60,000 nucleotides of DNA from Adiantum capillus-veneris (taxonomy: Eukaryota > Streptophyta > Polypodiopsida > Polypodiales > Pteridaceae), in NCBI GenBank assembly GCA_014529385.2, contig CM043953.1, positions 111,978,549 to 112,038,548 on the forward strand, written 5' to 3'. The position numbers were made by a program, and so were the translations under genes. The notes below the pieces were generated by a model. It searched no databases, had not been told where the DNA came from, and saw nothing but the letters and a program-made list of their open reading frames with translations. Positions 10,329 through 23,604 of the stretch are shown here, piece by piece. Numbering within the stretch: the first letter of the stretch is position 1; every line of letters begins with the position of its first letter.

Positions 10329-11756
10329 ATGACTGACAATAGTAAGCTACCTTGTTTCTAGGCTTCAACAAGCCATGGGCAATCCATCCCTCCAAAGTGA
10401 AGTGCAACGGTACCTTCGTGCTCACGGGATTCTCCAGAATCCCCACCATGACGAGAGAGAACCTAGGAAGCCTCCTTGTGAGACTTCAAAAAGAGGCCTC
10501 TCTCCGATTTGGGAAGAAGAAGAGGATCCATACGAAGGGCTCAAAAATTTTCTCCTTGATGACTTATCTCCTTCCCAAAGGAGAACTCAAGAGACCCCAC
10601 TGAAGGAACGAGAAAGAAGTGGGTCTCCTTCCACCTCGGCGGAGATGGCTCCATGAAGGCGGCGGGCTAAACGCTCTCCATCACCTTCAAAATGGAGAAG
10701 ACCATCACACACTTCTCCACACCATACTTCAAAGGGGGATGACAAAAATCAAGAGAAGAAAAAGGAAAGATAGAGGACACCCTCTTCTCCATCTTCTTCA
10801 TCCTCTTCCTCTTATGAAATTGATGGTGCATACAAAGAAGATCAAGGCAAGAAAAAGGCAAGAAATAGGTCACCCTCTTCTCCATCTTCCTCAAATTATT
10901 CATCTTCTGAAGAAAGTGATGGTGAAACTTTTGAACCATCAAAAAGAAGAAGTCATAGGAAGTCCTATGCCACGTGGAAGAGGTCGTCCAAGCTCAAGAA
11001 GTTCAAAGAGGGAGGAAAGAGTATCTCTTTCCTTACCTAAAATGGCACCTTTGGTGCTACGGACAAAGTCTTGGCCTTTATCCAACAATTCAATGTGGTG
11101 TTTGGAGATGAGGGCTTCACGGAGTCCTCTAAGCTACACCATGTAGCTATGCACTTTCAAAAGTCCGCCAGACAATGGTGGTCTAGCCAACGGGCCAACG
11201 ATGAAGCTCCACAAACATGGAAAGCTTCAAGAGCTTCCATTATGAAGCAGTTTTTGGCCACCGATGCCAAAGACAAAGTACTCACCGAATAGCGAAGCTT
11301 GAAGAGCTCTCCCTACGAATCCATTCACAAATATGTAGACAAGTTTTGGGACTTACAACTCAAAGCTAATGTCTTCAAAAAGTTGGATTTTGGAGAGAAA
11401 AAGCAACAATTTTGTGTGGGCTTAACTGAAGAAATGGTGGAATATGTCAACTCTCAAAGGCCACGCACCATATTGGCGATTATACTCCATACTATAGTGG
11501 CTTCACAAATCAATTTCTAAACAGGGGCTAAGAGAAATTCTAAGCCCACGGAAAACAAGGGTTCCAATGAGCCTAAGGGGAAGGACAATGTCCAAAAGTC
11601 TCCTCACGGAAATTCCAATAACCAGAAAGATAAGGAGAAGGGAGTTTATAAAGGCAAAAACAAACTCTCTCGTGAAGAGCTTGAGCGTTGTCGCGAGGAT
11701 AACCGTTGTTTCAAGTGCGGCAAGCAAGGGCATGTGGACCGCGCTTGTCCCCAAAA
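10329..11756 (+). pseudogene. gag: Element 1 gag (capsid/nucleocapsid), disrupted
   Basis: Gag forms the virus-like particle and packages RNA. The frame starts at the ATG at 10329 (MTDNSKLP) but meets a stop within 11 codons, resumes at MGNPSLQSE (10375), and then runs through a Ser/Glu/Lys-rich linker (about 10650-11040). A chromovirus capsid core follows at about 11065-11480, with the QWWSSQRANDEAPQTW and SIHKYVDKFWDLQLKA blocks. A TAG at 11290 splits the capsid. The nucleocapsid zinc knuckle (CFKCGKQGHVDRAC) is at 11707-11748 with all C-C-H-C ligands present. The capsid text resembles gag proteins I associate with fern genomes. The gene is clearly inactive. Confidence 0.88.
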
Positions 11757-12165
11757 GAAGACCCACCATGAGCCTCCTAGAGTTACCTTGGTCAAAATCC
11801 AAGAGGAGGGAACTCACCACCAAGGATCTCCTCTATGCCATGCTTGGGGAAAGGTAAGAGAACATGATGCTTTTATTCTCTTTGACCCTAGTTCTACTCA
11901 CAATTTCATATCCACAGAGTTGGCCACCAAGCTAGGCATACAAGCTTACGAGATGGGAGATGTCCTACCCGTAGATGGTGCTTTCAAGGGGAAAGAAGCT
12001 TCACTCACTCCATTAACCGACAAATTGAGGCTCCATGTCCAAAGCTATGTGGACAAAGAGGACTTCTTTATCTCTCTTCTCAAGCACGAGGATGTAATCC
12101 TAGGGGCCCCATCTTTTGATCACATGGCTGCCAATGTGAAATTCCCTGAAAGAAAAATCTAATTT
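11757..12165 (+). pseudogene. pro: Element 1 aspartic protease domain
   Basis: This is the retropepsin-like domain that cleaves the Gag-Pol polyprotein. The active-site region reads LFDPSSTHNFIS (about 11878-11915), where the family has D-(S/T)-G-A/S. The catalytic Asp is kept but the following two residues are changed to P-S. The ILGAP flap-end block near 12098 is recognisable (family: ILGxPW). The frame is open from the zinc knuckle to a TAA at 12160 (ORF 11734-12162) and then degenerates. Confidence 0.8.
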
Positions 12166-12346
12166 AGGTTCAGGGAAAAAGATATGTACATATATACTAA
12201 GGAAATGGGTAACACCATACCCATTGTACATACACAAGCTTTCAATAAGTCAATAAAGAGCTCTATTTTCGTGTACATGATTTTTGTTAAAGATTCTCAA
12301 AATGAACCTAATGTTTTAGCAAAAGAAAATAAACACACTCACAAAT

Positions 12347-12546
12347 AATTAGAGTTATCCAATTTTCTGAAGGGGTTTCAAAATGTCTTTATTGATGACC
12401 TCCCTTGTGAACTACCTCCTAAACAAGGCAATGATGACCATGCAAAGAATTAGAGTTATCCAATTTTCTCAAGGGGTTTCAAAATGTCTTTATTGATGAC
12501 CTCCCTTGTGAACTACCTCCTAAACGAGGCAATGATGACCATGCAA
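12347..12546. repeat. 101-bp tandem duplication inside element 1 pol
   Basis: AATTAGAGTTATCCAATTTTCT starts at 12347 and again at 12448, and each copy runs to GATGACCATGCAA. It duplicates the protease-RT linker that precedes the RT. Since 101 is not a multiple of three, it also shifts the reading frame. The LTR-to-LTR context is otherwise colinear. Confidence 0.93.
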
Positions 12547-12569
12547 TTGAATTTCTTCCAGGAAGTTCA

Positions 12570-13774
12570 CCACCTAATAAACCTCCTTATAGAGTTTCTC
12601 AAGCTCAATAAGAGGAGGTTATGAGGCAAGTGCATGAGCTAGTAGAGAAGGGCATGGTTAAGCCTAGCTCATCTCCATTTTTCTCACCCATGTTACTAGT
12701 GCAAAAGAAAGACGACACATATCGAATGTGTGTCGACTATAGATCACTAAATAGGATCACTATCAAGAATAGGTTTCCTGTTCCACGGGTAGACCTATTT
12801 GATAAGCTACAAGGATCGACCTACTTCAGTAGGATTGACCTAAAAAGTGGCTACCATCAAATAAGGATAGTTGATCAAGACATTGTAAAGACCGCATTTC
12901 ATACTATGTTTGGTCTTTACAAATACCTTGTCATGCCTTTTGTCTTGACCAATGCACCAACCACATTCAACCGCTTGATGGAGAAGCTATTCAGGCCTCA
13001 CCAAACCTTTACGAGAGTGTTCTTTTATGATATTATCATCTACTCTAATTCACTAGATGAACACAACAACACCTTCAGGTAATATTTCAAGTTCTAAGAG
13101 AGAATAAACTTTATGTTAATTGAAAGAAAAGTGAATTTTTCTTGCAAGAGATTCAGTATTTATGTCACATTATCTCTCAAGATGGCATCCGAATGGATCC
13201 ATCAAAGTTAGAGGTAATAAAAGGATGGCCTAAACCAAGGAATCTTCATGAACTAAGCAGCTTTATAGGTATGTCTCCATATTATAGACGCTTCATAGAA
13301 AAGTTCTCACTAATAGCTGGACCATTACATGACCTAAAAAAGGAAAATGTTAGGTATACATGGTATACCAAGCAAAACAATGCTTTCAAAAAGCCTAAAG
13401 AAAAGCTTATCCCTCAACCTATGCTTACATTTCCGGATCTCTCAAAGCCATTTGAGGTCCAATGTGACGCTTGTGGTGATTTACTTGGAGCTGTTTTGCT
13501 CCAAGAAGGGCACGCCATAGCCTATGAAAGTCAAAGGCTCGACCCTGTTGAGAAAGCTCTAGGCATATATGAAAAGGAACTCCTCGCAATTCTACATGGC
13601 TTAGACTCATGGAAGCACTATTTATTAGGGACTCCTTTCATTCTACTAACGGATCACCAAAGTCTTAAGTACTTCATGACGGAGACCAAGATCTCTGACA
13701 AACAAATGAGGTGGGCAAATTTCCTTTTGCAATTTCATTTTCATATTGCTCACATTGCTGGCAAGCATAATTAA
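12570..13774 (+). pseudogene. pol: Element 1 reverse transcriptase and RNase H
   Basis: The RT domain copies retroelement RNA into DNA and RNase H removes the RNA strand. Fingers and palm are in the open frame 12621-13082: the VEKGMVKPS-SPFFSP block, VDYRSLN, and FSRIDLKSGYHQIRI with the first catalytic Asp. The second catalytic motif reads FFYDIIIYS at 13024-13050, with Tyr replacing the first Asp of the usual F/YxDD, so polymerase activity is lost. After a stop and frame change, the frame 13142-13774 carries the RT connection (GWPKPRNLHEL, MSPYYRRFI) and RNase H (FEVQCDACGDLLGAVLLQ, YEKELLAIL, LLTDHQSLKYF). The cysteine after DA replaces the usual Ser. Confidence 0.9.
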
Positions 13775-15005
13775 GTAGGCAATGCACTCTCAAGATGTCC
13801 GAGAGTGAATGCGGTTTCCATAGCAACTCAGAATGATCTATCCTTTATGATAGATGAGTATTGTATTGATCCCGATTTTAGAGATGTGATTTAAGCCCTT
13901 GCACTAGGGAAGAAAAAGGAACCATTTACTTTACAAGATGGTCATCTTCTCTATGGTAATAGACTATGCGTTACTAACTCACTCCGTGAGAAAGTAATGT
14001 ATGAATCTCATGCTCCTCCTTATGCGGGGCTAGAGGGATTCAGTCTATGCTAAAGGGGATTGAAACATATTTCTATTAGTCTACCATGAAAGCAAACAAA
14101 CAAGAGTATGTTTCTAAATGTGTAGTATTGCAAAATACAAAGTTTGATAGAGGGAAGCAACCTGGATTGCTTCAACCTTTTCCAATCCCTAATTCACCAT
14201 GGGAGAGCATATCCATGGATTGCGTAAGTCTATTCATGAGAATACGAGAATATGGACGATAGTAGACAGGTTAAGTACAAGGCTAAATTTCTCTTCGGCC
14301 TATCACCCCCAAACGGATGGCCAAAGTGAAATAGCTAACCTAACAATTCTTGATCTACTAAAAGCCTATGTAGCGGAAGTGGATCAAAGATCCCAATGGG
14401 AGAAGTACTTACCCTTAGTGGAGTATGCCTACAATAACATTGTACATACTTCCATGGGAAAATCACCTTTTGAGGTAATTGAGGAAAGATCAAAAAGTCC
14501 CCTGCTACTTAAGGCACACGGGAAGATCTTCGCTGCAGATGAGTATAGCCGAGACCCACAAGAATATTTCCAAAAGATTAAGGACGCTATCTCTATCTTA
14601 CAGCAAAGGCAAAAGGATGCTGCTGACAAGCACAGAAGAGCCCAAGATTTTAAAGAAAATGATTGGGTCTTACTCAAATTTCCCAAGGCTCAATTAAGGC
14701 ACACATCGGGCAAGAATACTACGGGACATCAAAAGTACTATGCTAAGTTAGCAAAAAGGTACTATGGTCCCTTCCAGATTCTTAGGCCAATCAATGAAAT
14801 GGACTATCAACTCAAGTTGCCTAGCCATTGGCGCATACACAATGATTTCCATGGGAGCCTACCAAATCCTTACAAAGGAGAGCCACATCAAGAACCAACA
14901 ATTGAAGACTCACCGAAGATCAAGGACCAAGAAGAGGTGCTGCAGCTTGAGACCATTCTCCAACATGAGGACAAGGTAATAAGATGCAGTAAGACTATCC
15001 AATGA
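13775..15005 (+). pseudogene. int: Element 1 integrase with catalytic-core deletion
   Basis: Integrase inserts the cDNA into the genome. The zinc-binding N-terminus (about 13990-14135) is degenerate: the second His and the Cys pair are lost to stops and frame changes. In the catalytic core, sequence like the start of the fold (PWESISMD near 14198-14218, VDR near 14262-14270) joins directly to LNFSSAYHPQTDGQSE (about 14280-14330). The normally intervening 60-70 residues with the second catalytic Asp (SDRDP-like) are missing. The third acidic residue is present in QSE. The open frame 14199-15005 continues through the C-terminal DNA-binding fold (YYGPFQILRPI) into a chromodomain. Confidence 0.88.
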
Positions 15006-15116
15006 TATCTTATTAAGTTTAAGACTTGTCCTTTTGAAGAGGCTAGATGGATGCAAGGCATGCAACTAAAGGATAACCTAAACCTTGTCAATGCTTACAA
15101 TGCTTCCCTACAGTAA
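14920..15116 (+). pseudogene. Chromodomain at the C-terminus of element 1 integrase
   Basis: The text KDQEEVLQLETILQHEDKVI is followed, after a TGA at 15003, by YLIKFKTCPFEEARWMQG. This matches the chromodomain pattern (ExIL, YLIKWKGYP, EATWE). Chromodomains of chromovirus integrases bind histone marks and direct insertion into heterochromatin. The stop falls where arginine is common in related elements and could come from CGA to TGA. Without the stop the protein would run to about 15114. Confidence 0.75.
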
Positions 15117-15426
15117 GTTTTTGTCTTATAAGACTCTCTTTTTATTTATTATGCACAAATGTGAAGTAGTATGTGTGCTTAGATCAAGTTTGCGGAGATG
15201 ACGTCTCCCAAACACCAAGTGGATCTTGTCACTCTACTATGGAAGATTGATAGGACTAATGTGCAAACATGCTTGCGGTAGCCTAGGCTCTCAAGAACCA
15301 AATGGATTAGTCATCCATTCTGGAACAATGTCATAGGGTAATATAGGGATCCTCTACCCGCTAGAAAAAGGACTAATGAATATGCTTTATCTTCTCTACC
15401 CCATAGTCGAGGACGATTATGATTTC

Positions 15427-15439
15427 AAGAGAGAGGTAA
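15427..15439 (+). other. Polypurine tract of element 1
   Basis: AAGAGAGAGGTAA lies directly upstream of the 3' LTR start TGTCATAATAA. It is the expected plus-strand primer. Confidence 0.7.
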
Positions 15440-16328
15440 TGTCATAATAAATAATATCCAATTCTCCTAAATGATTTTCTTATGTTAAACTGATCATTTA
15501 ATATGGGGAAGTGCTAGGGGAGAAAAAACTAGAATATTGGTTAAGCTGGCAGACCGGCCACAATAGGGATCCAAAGGGGGTGCCATCTGCAAAAGAGCAA
15601 GGTGTAACAATGTGCTTAAAAGACCCTAAGGTTCAGCCCATTAAGACTTCCAAAATGCTAAGATTCCAAAATTCAAAGGTTGTGTCAAAAGGTCAAGAGC
15701 CTAGGAAAATTGGATGTTTGGTGTGTGCTAAAAAAGTCTTCATGCATCCCTACATAGAAGGGGGCGAGCCCTAGAAGTAGGAGATGAGAGAAAAACACAC
15801 ACACACACACACACGCACAATCTCCTTTACACAAAGGGAAAGAGGGACACATGTTAGCTCCCTAGCGAGATGCCCACAAGGTGTACTCAAATCCTATTGG
15901 ATTGCGTTGGAGGTGGACCAATGAGAATTAGGCTAGAGTAAATCTAGTTTAATTAATTTAAGAACATTGAATAAAATAACCAATAAGAATTAAGCTCTCT
16001 AGACTATTGGACAGTCTCCTAAGGGGTCCAATGAGCATTCAACAGCCCAATGGCTTGCCTGAATTCATTGGCCACGAGACAAAGGGGTCCAATGAGAGTT
16101 TAGTAACATTAATTAATTGCCTAAAGCTGTCACAAAAGGGGAAAGGGGGACACATGTCAAAAGTCTGTCACTTATGCTCCTCAAATTCCATTAGCTAAGC
16201 CTGGGGAGGTCCAATGGGGTGTCATCATGAGTAAATAGCATGAGGGGTCGACCAAGAGAGAGAGGGGGCTGATTTTCTCAAGTCATTATCACACACACTC
16301 ACACACAAGTCGAGGTGTGAAGCAAGAA

Positions 16329-16377
<49 letters not shown>

Positions 16378-17042
16378 TCTCAAGCTTTAATGGAAAGATT
16401 ATCAGCTCCTCCAAGCTTGTGAGAAGGGAGGCCTACACCAACAACTCTTGGATTTGTGATGCAAATCCAACCAAGAGACAAGCTTCAATGCATGCTCATA
16501 TCCTCTACCATGCTAATTACTAAGCTAAGCTATGCTAATATGAGTGATTATGTGAGGAGATGTACATCTTTCTTGTAAGACTAATCCTTCTTCCTCTCAA
16601 TCTACTCTCATACCCCGCTAGCTCTCACCATCTTCGAAGGTGTGTGAGGTCTTGTGTCTGAGACCGTGAGGGAATTGATGTTGTGTTTAATAAGTGTTTT
16701 GATTAGTGCTTGAAGTTTCCATCTTCATTGCACTAGCTAGTATTGACGGAACACAAAGAGTTGTATTCTGAAATGTCTCTCTTGATGGGAGAAACCATAA
16801 TACAAAGCCTTTTGAGGGGGGGACCGGCTCCATGTAAATCCGGTCCTCAGTTGTTGTCAGTAGCTTAATTTCTCTCTCTTTTGAAGTATTTTTCATGCTA
16901 TCTAACTAGGTGTTATGCTTTTTGTTGCTCTCTCCACCCAAACACTCTTGTTATTCTCATTAGGAATCTATTCTAATGAAATGCTCACTTTGTTCATGCT
17001 ATTTTTCGCTACACACAAGTTACTAGGCCATTAAATGTTACA
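15440..17042 (+). repeat. 3' LTR of element 1
   Basis: It is a direct copy of 8324-9911, beginning TGTCATAATAA and ending ATGTTACA. It differs by scattered substitutions, a longer CT run (about 16331-16375) and several short indels. Open frames at 15511-15774 and 16007-16198 are LTR sequence, not genes. Confidence 0.93.
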
Positions 17043-17494
17043 TTAGTCTAGCATCATATGGTTTGACCATGAAGTTTGGTTTGCCATCAACAATCTAGAA
17101 TCTACATTCCCGAAAAAGCCTTCATCATTTCATCTTACTCTTAGCTATTCATGGTTAGGTGGACAAGCCAAGGAGTTAGTTATGGCGCAAATTGTCTTCA
17201 TACAATTTTGTACTTTGATGGTGGAAATGCTCAAAGAGCTAGGGGCAAATGAACTAGGAATGCTTCTGACTACTTATGGTTCTTACAAAGGGTACAAACT
17301 ATTCTGGGTCTGCTGAAACCTAACTTTTAAGATGATGAATCCCCGTCTCAAAAAAGACCCAACACACTGCTAGCTCCAAAGTCCACGTTTACTTCTTTTC
17401 TTACCTCCTCTTTGTCTGCTGTCTCCAATTTTGGAAGAGGAAAATCTAGAAGCTTTACAAGAGGAGGGGTCGAGGACTACCAGTTAAACATCTG
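17043..17494. other. Intergenic stretch without a recognisable gene
   Basis: This is the downstream flank of element 1. No target-site duplication of the bases before 8324 is visible, and no motif or RNA gene is seen. Confidence 0.4.
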
Positions 17495-19375
17495 TTGGAA
17501 AATGTGACTGTGCAGGTGGCGGTCAATGAGATAAGGAGGCACTATCTACCAAGCAAAGCTGAGGATTGCAGTACTTGTTTCATTCATTGTCATTTCGCGA
17601 ATAGAATTTTTGAGTTCTTTTCACCTAATTCAATTTTTATAGAAAGTTTTGATGTGGTATATGATGATCATTCTATAATAGATAATATGGTGTTTGTTTG
17701 GAAATACTTTGAAACTATTAAGTGCTTTGTATATTCTAATGAATTTTTGAGGTATGAACCTTTTTTAAGATGTAATTGTAAAAATCTTAATACCTTCTGT
17801 AAGGATTTTGAATTACTTGGTTCACATGTCTGTACGACAAACCTAACTATCATTAAAGCTTCTTATCTTTGAAATATACTTGGAATGTGTTTGAATCACA
17901 TACCTGTGGAACCGCTAAACCCTAGAATGGCATTTTCTGCACTACCAGAATGTCTGGCTCACATAGCCTTAAAGCTCCAACTGGAGCAACAGATCCAACA
18001 GGATCTTGCTGAGAAACTAGAAACAGCCTTTTATCAAAAAATTAATCTTTTTCCAGAAAAATGGCTCAGTTTGAATACTACTTGGCTCACGCCAAAAATT
18101 ATGCAAGAATGTCATGAGCTGACTCGTGAGTGGTTTATTGTCGAGCTAGATAAAGATGCAAACATTGTATCAGTTATCTATAAAAAGAAGGTATATGAAG
18201 CTGTCCTGGTAAGGTTAGGGGGACCTAAATTTGAAAAGACAAATGAAACACTAAAGGATGTAGCTCTAGCATTGTTGAGAAATTTGGACAATATGGGTTA
18301 CGATGAAACTTCTAGTAAGCTTCCTGTTTTTTTCCCAAAATTTTAAGAAACACAAACAGAAGTGCAGATGGATTTCTGATGCTTCAAACTGTACATTCTC
18401 CAATATTATGAAAGATGTTACTTCTTGTCTAAACCTTATCATGACTGAGATGTGAGATCTTTGTGCTAAAAGAAGAGTAGATCTTAAAAGATTTAGTGGT
18501 ATAGAATGTTGTACCTTCTGGCTTGCTAAGAATTCATAGGAAGTGTTTATCAACTTACCTACGGATATCTATTGTATCTTCACACCTGATATTACACAAT
18601 TTTATGAAAACAATCCTCTCTTAGGAAATTATGGCCTTCTTGAAGTGCTCGAAGGTATAATTAACCTAGCTTTTTCCAACAAAAAGTCACAAGGGTTTGA
18701 AAAGATCTCGTTGGTAAGAACACCTTGTTGGGTTAAAAAATCAGTCAAAAAACCACCGTTGTGCTTTGAAAACATATTATGGTAATCAAATGGATATTGA
18801 AGAATTTCTTTATCCAATTAGGGCCAAACTGTTATAGACAAAGAATGGGAATACCTATGGGGTTCTCCTGCTCACCGATAATGTGTAAACTGTACTTGTT
18901 GTATTTTGAATACAAATGGGTATGCTCCAAAATGAAACATTATGAGGAGGCAAAACAACTGTTAGCCTTCAAAAACACGTTTAGATTCATGGATGATTTA
19001 TTGAGTATAAACAATCAAGACATTCAAAAACCACCTAGCAGAAATTTACCCACCTTGCCTCATGATAGAGCCTACCTCATTGGAAGAATTGGTGATAGAT
19101 GGTAAGACTATAGTTCAGAGAACCTATTTTTTAAACATGGAGATATTGCTTCACTCCCCTTACATTGGACTTTACACTACACGCTTCTTTTGGAAGCGAG
19201 ATAATCTGTCACTTAGTCCTGCTGAATTTGTTAAAAAGAAAAGTAACAGACCAATTAAGAATGCGAGTAACAACTGCTTAGGTATTCTGTCACTTATAAT
19301 ATACTCTTCATCAGATAACTTTTCTGCATTTGAAGAAATAAACAAGTTGACTAGTTAATTCTGTAATAATGGGTT
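17495..19375 (+). pseudogene. Reverse transcriptase remnant (Penelope-like or related single-RT element)
   Basis: The RT palm is clear at 18834-19010: YRQRMGIPMGFSCSPIMCKL followed by FRFMDDLLSINN, with both catalytic Asp residues present (about 18992-18997). Upstream, KDANIVSVIYKKKVYEAVL (about 18150-18200) and a decayed stretch at 18355-18780 containing ISDASNCTFSNIM and KRFSGIECC resemble the N-terminal region of PLE-type or host-like single RTs. Downstream, LNMEILLHSPYIGLYTTRF and the cysteine-rich ASNNCLGI block follow in another frame. The IPMG and DDLLSINN signatures do not match gypsy, copia or LINE RTs. At least three frameshifts or stops (18344, 18783, 19103) break it. No GIY-YIG endonuclease or terminal repeats were seen, so the exact family is open. 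The N-terminal frame 17495-17872 is unrecognised. Confidence 0.72.
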
Positions 19376-19540
19376 TTTGCGGAAGGAGTGAGTTGCTATT
19401 ATTACTAAAGCAATCTGCTTGAATAGTCGGCCGGATACCAGAATAGATACTGGGTTTCTTTGCAATCTACTAAGGAAGTAGACCCATACCTAATGGGTGA
19501 TCTACGACCTTATTAGGTATGTGCCTGGGTATGGGTGAGC

Positions 19541-21007
<1,467 letters not shown>

Positions 21008-22285
21008 GTTTTTAGGTACCTTTACTACCTAATGTGGTATGGTATTATGGATAGAGTGGTTGTTCTTAACTTAGAAAGAATCTGACCTTGTTGCTTGGAT
21101 ACTTTGATCTAGTTCTGATAAAAATATTCATACACATACAATGGTTGTATCTAGTAATAGCTTGAAGTAGCCTGCTTTATGGAAGGCTTTGGTGCTGGCT
21201 CTGGCTCTGGCTCTAGCTTTGGCTAAATACTTGTTTGACCCTCGCTATTACGTCTCTAAAAGGGGATCCTTTATGGTATCTGAAGTAGTGATGATTACAA
21301 AACATCTAACCTTCACCTGTTGTTTGGATATCTTCCTTAGATCTGGTTGTGTACATACTTATTCCACTACATCAAGTGATGATGCTACCATAAAATATAT
21401 TCTGGGTTTTTACTGTTTGTTTTGACTTACAATAAATCTAACCTTCTACTTGTTGCTTGGATACCTGGCTTAGATCTGGCATGTACTGCCATAAAACCTG
21501 CTATATAGATACATATTCTCGTTCTTTATGCTTTACTACTTGAGATTTGGCATAAACTAAGATTTGGACCGAGATGGGTATAGTGTTACTCTGGCTCTGG
21601 CTGATACTTCTCTCGCTTGGGCTTGTAATTCTTGAAGCTGATGGTTTTTAGATACTTTTACTAACTAAATGTGGTATGGTATTATGGTATAGGGTGGTTG
21701 TTCTTAACTTACAGAGAATCAGACCTTGCTGCTTGGATGTTTTACTTTGATATGGTTAATAAACATATCATACACATACAATGGCTGTATCTAGTAATAG
21801 CTTGAAGTAGCCTGCTTTAAGGTTGGGTTTGGCTCTGGCTCTGGCTCTAGCTCTGGCTAATTACATATCTGACCCTGGCTGTTACGTCTCTGAAAGAGAA
21901 TCCTTTATGGTATTTGGAGTAATGATGATTAAAAAACATATAACCTTCACCTATTGCTTGGATATCTTGCTTAGGTCTGGCTTTGTACATACTTATTTCA
22001 CTATATCAAGTGATGACGCTACCATAAAATATACTCTGGTTTTGATACTTCACCGTTTGCTTTGACTTACAATAAAATATGACCTTCTACTTGTTGCTTG
22101 GATGCCTGGCTTAGATCTGGCCCGTCCTGCCATAAAAACCTGTTATATACATATATATTCTGGTTCTTTATTCTTTATGCTTTACTACTTGAGTTTTGGC
22201 ATAAACTAAGATTTTGACCGAGATGGGTATACTGTTACTCTGGCTCTGGGTGATACTTCTTTGGCTTGGGCTAGTACTTCTCGGA
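21008..22285. repeat. 636-bp tandem duplication with (GGCTCT)n core
   Basis: Copy 1 (about 21008-21643) and copy 2 (about 21644-22285) align throughout at an offset of 636. Shared landmarks are GGTTTTTAG at the start, TCATACACATACAATGG, the hexamer run around 21190-21220 and 21828-21860, and GTTACTCTGGCTCTGG near the end. The copies differ by many substitutions and small indels. The hexamer run encodes the spurious LALALALA peptides. Confidence 0.9.
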
Positions 22286-22516
22286 GATGATGGTTCGGCT
22301 TTTTCTTTAGTTTCAAGGGGAACTCATTATGGAATGTAGTATAGTACTGGTAAATATGCATAACTTGCTGCAAATAGTGGATGACTAAGTGACTTCAGAT
22401 TCTTGATATCCGGCCTAAAATTGGTCGATTGGTAACCCTAGTTGATTCTGGCCTTGAAGGGCTTGACCTCGAGGCATATTTTAAGAGTGGGACATGGATA
22501 GGAGCTAGACCAGCTA
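22286..22516. other. Spacer without a recognisable feature
   Basis: No open frame, repeat or motif stands out between the tandem duplication and the following open frames. Confidence 0.3.
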
Positions 22517-23014
22517 GTGGCAAATAGAATTTCATTAAATAAGTTTTCGCTAAAATTTCTGACTCGACATTTTACTATAGCATGTACAAATTACTTCATG
22601 TTTAATCATTGTAGCTGTACTCTGGTGTTTATGGAGTCTTGCCACTTGAGGGCGGAGGAGGTCGCTCAAAATTATGGCAAAAACTCTCAGGGTTTCATAT
22701 ATAAAAGAAATTTGCAAGAGTGTGTAAATTTTATACTGCCAAAAAAATGATTTGTCTACTGTTAACAGGTTTTACCAAGATATAGGATGACTACTCGGAT
22801 CAGTACTATAGCTGATCCAATCAAGAGAGCACATATCTCAAAAAAGCTTAAGGCAGCTAGGGTTGAATATATAGCATCATTTGCGGCAAAGAACAGGGCA
22901 TGTTCAAGGCAGAGAGCATATCTTAATCGAAACTGCAAGAATAAGGAGATAAATTATAAAGATCTGAAAAGATTGGCAGTTTGTAAACTGATGAAGTTCG
23001 GTATGAAGTTGTAA
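22517..23014 (+). CDS. Possible remnant exons, unrecognised product
   Basis: Two consecutive frames look more protein-like than their surroundings. The frame 22517-22750 ends NLQECVNFILPKK. After a TTAACAG acceptor-like site, the frame 22787-23014 reads MTTRISTIADPIKRAHISKK and is lysine/arginine-rich with several cysteines. I do not recognise either. They could be the last exons of a host or transposon gene whose introns include the tandem duplication upstream, or chance frames. No polyadenylation signal was pinned down. Confidence 0.25.
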
Positions 23015-23402
23015 CTGACTACCAAAGTCTTGTTAAAGTTAATTTTTATTTGCAAAGAAAATTTGAACTTTGTGACATGGATAACAACTAAGATGCCCAT
23101 ACATCACCTGCATACAGAGCCAATGCTAACAGAATGTTATGTTGTTCTATGGGTGCAGGTGAGGGCTACTCTCTTTGATTCAACTTTTTGGTTGCTTTAT
23201 GGTTTGGAGGAATGGCTGCTGATTCGTAGTTTGTAAAATAATTTCTACATCTGGATGGTTACTTGTACCAAATTGATGAGATTTATTTATACAAAATCAT
23301 GCTATCTAAAGTTTGTTTTGTATAATAAACCTTGTATGTATCTTGGTACCTTGCTCTTTGAACATATGTATGTTCTTCTGTGGATAATATATATAGATAA
23401 CT

Positions 23403-23406
<4 letters not shown>
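23015..23406. other. No recognisable gene
   Basis: AT-rich sequence with one 68-codon frame (23030-23236) that has no recognisable domain. Confidence 0.35.
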
Positions 23407-23459
<53 letters not shown>

Positions 23460-23477
23460 ACACATACACACACACAG
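23407..23477. repeat. (CA)n microsatellite with TACA interruptions
   Basis: About 70 bases of CA repeat, interrupted twice near the 3' end. Confidence 0.95.
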
Positions 23478-23604
23478 TTGAAATTCTTAAATTTTGTACC
23501 ATGCGCTCTTTTGCTAGTCCCCAATATTTTTTTTTGCATTGTTTTGCTTGTATTATGTGCTCTTTTTCTTACGCCTGATCAAGTTGTCCTTGGCGTTGAC
23601 TTTG

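Larger units (their letters stand above)
8324..17042 (+). mobile_element. Element 1: Ty3/gypsy chromovirus-type LTR retrotransposon, defective
   Basis: Two direct LTRs (8324-9911 and 15440-17042) flank an initiator-Met-type primer site and, in order, gag, protease, RT, RNase H, integrase and chromodomain sequence. That order with a C-terminal chromodomain defines Ty3/gypsy chromoviruses. Gag and pol contain many stops and frameshifts, a 101-bp internal duplication and an integrase deletion, so the element cannot move on its own. The two LTRs differ at many scattered sites, so this insertion is clearly older than element B. Confidence 0.93.
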
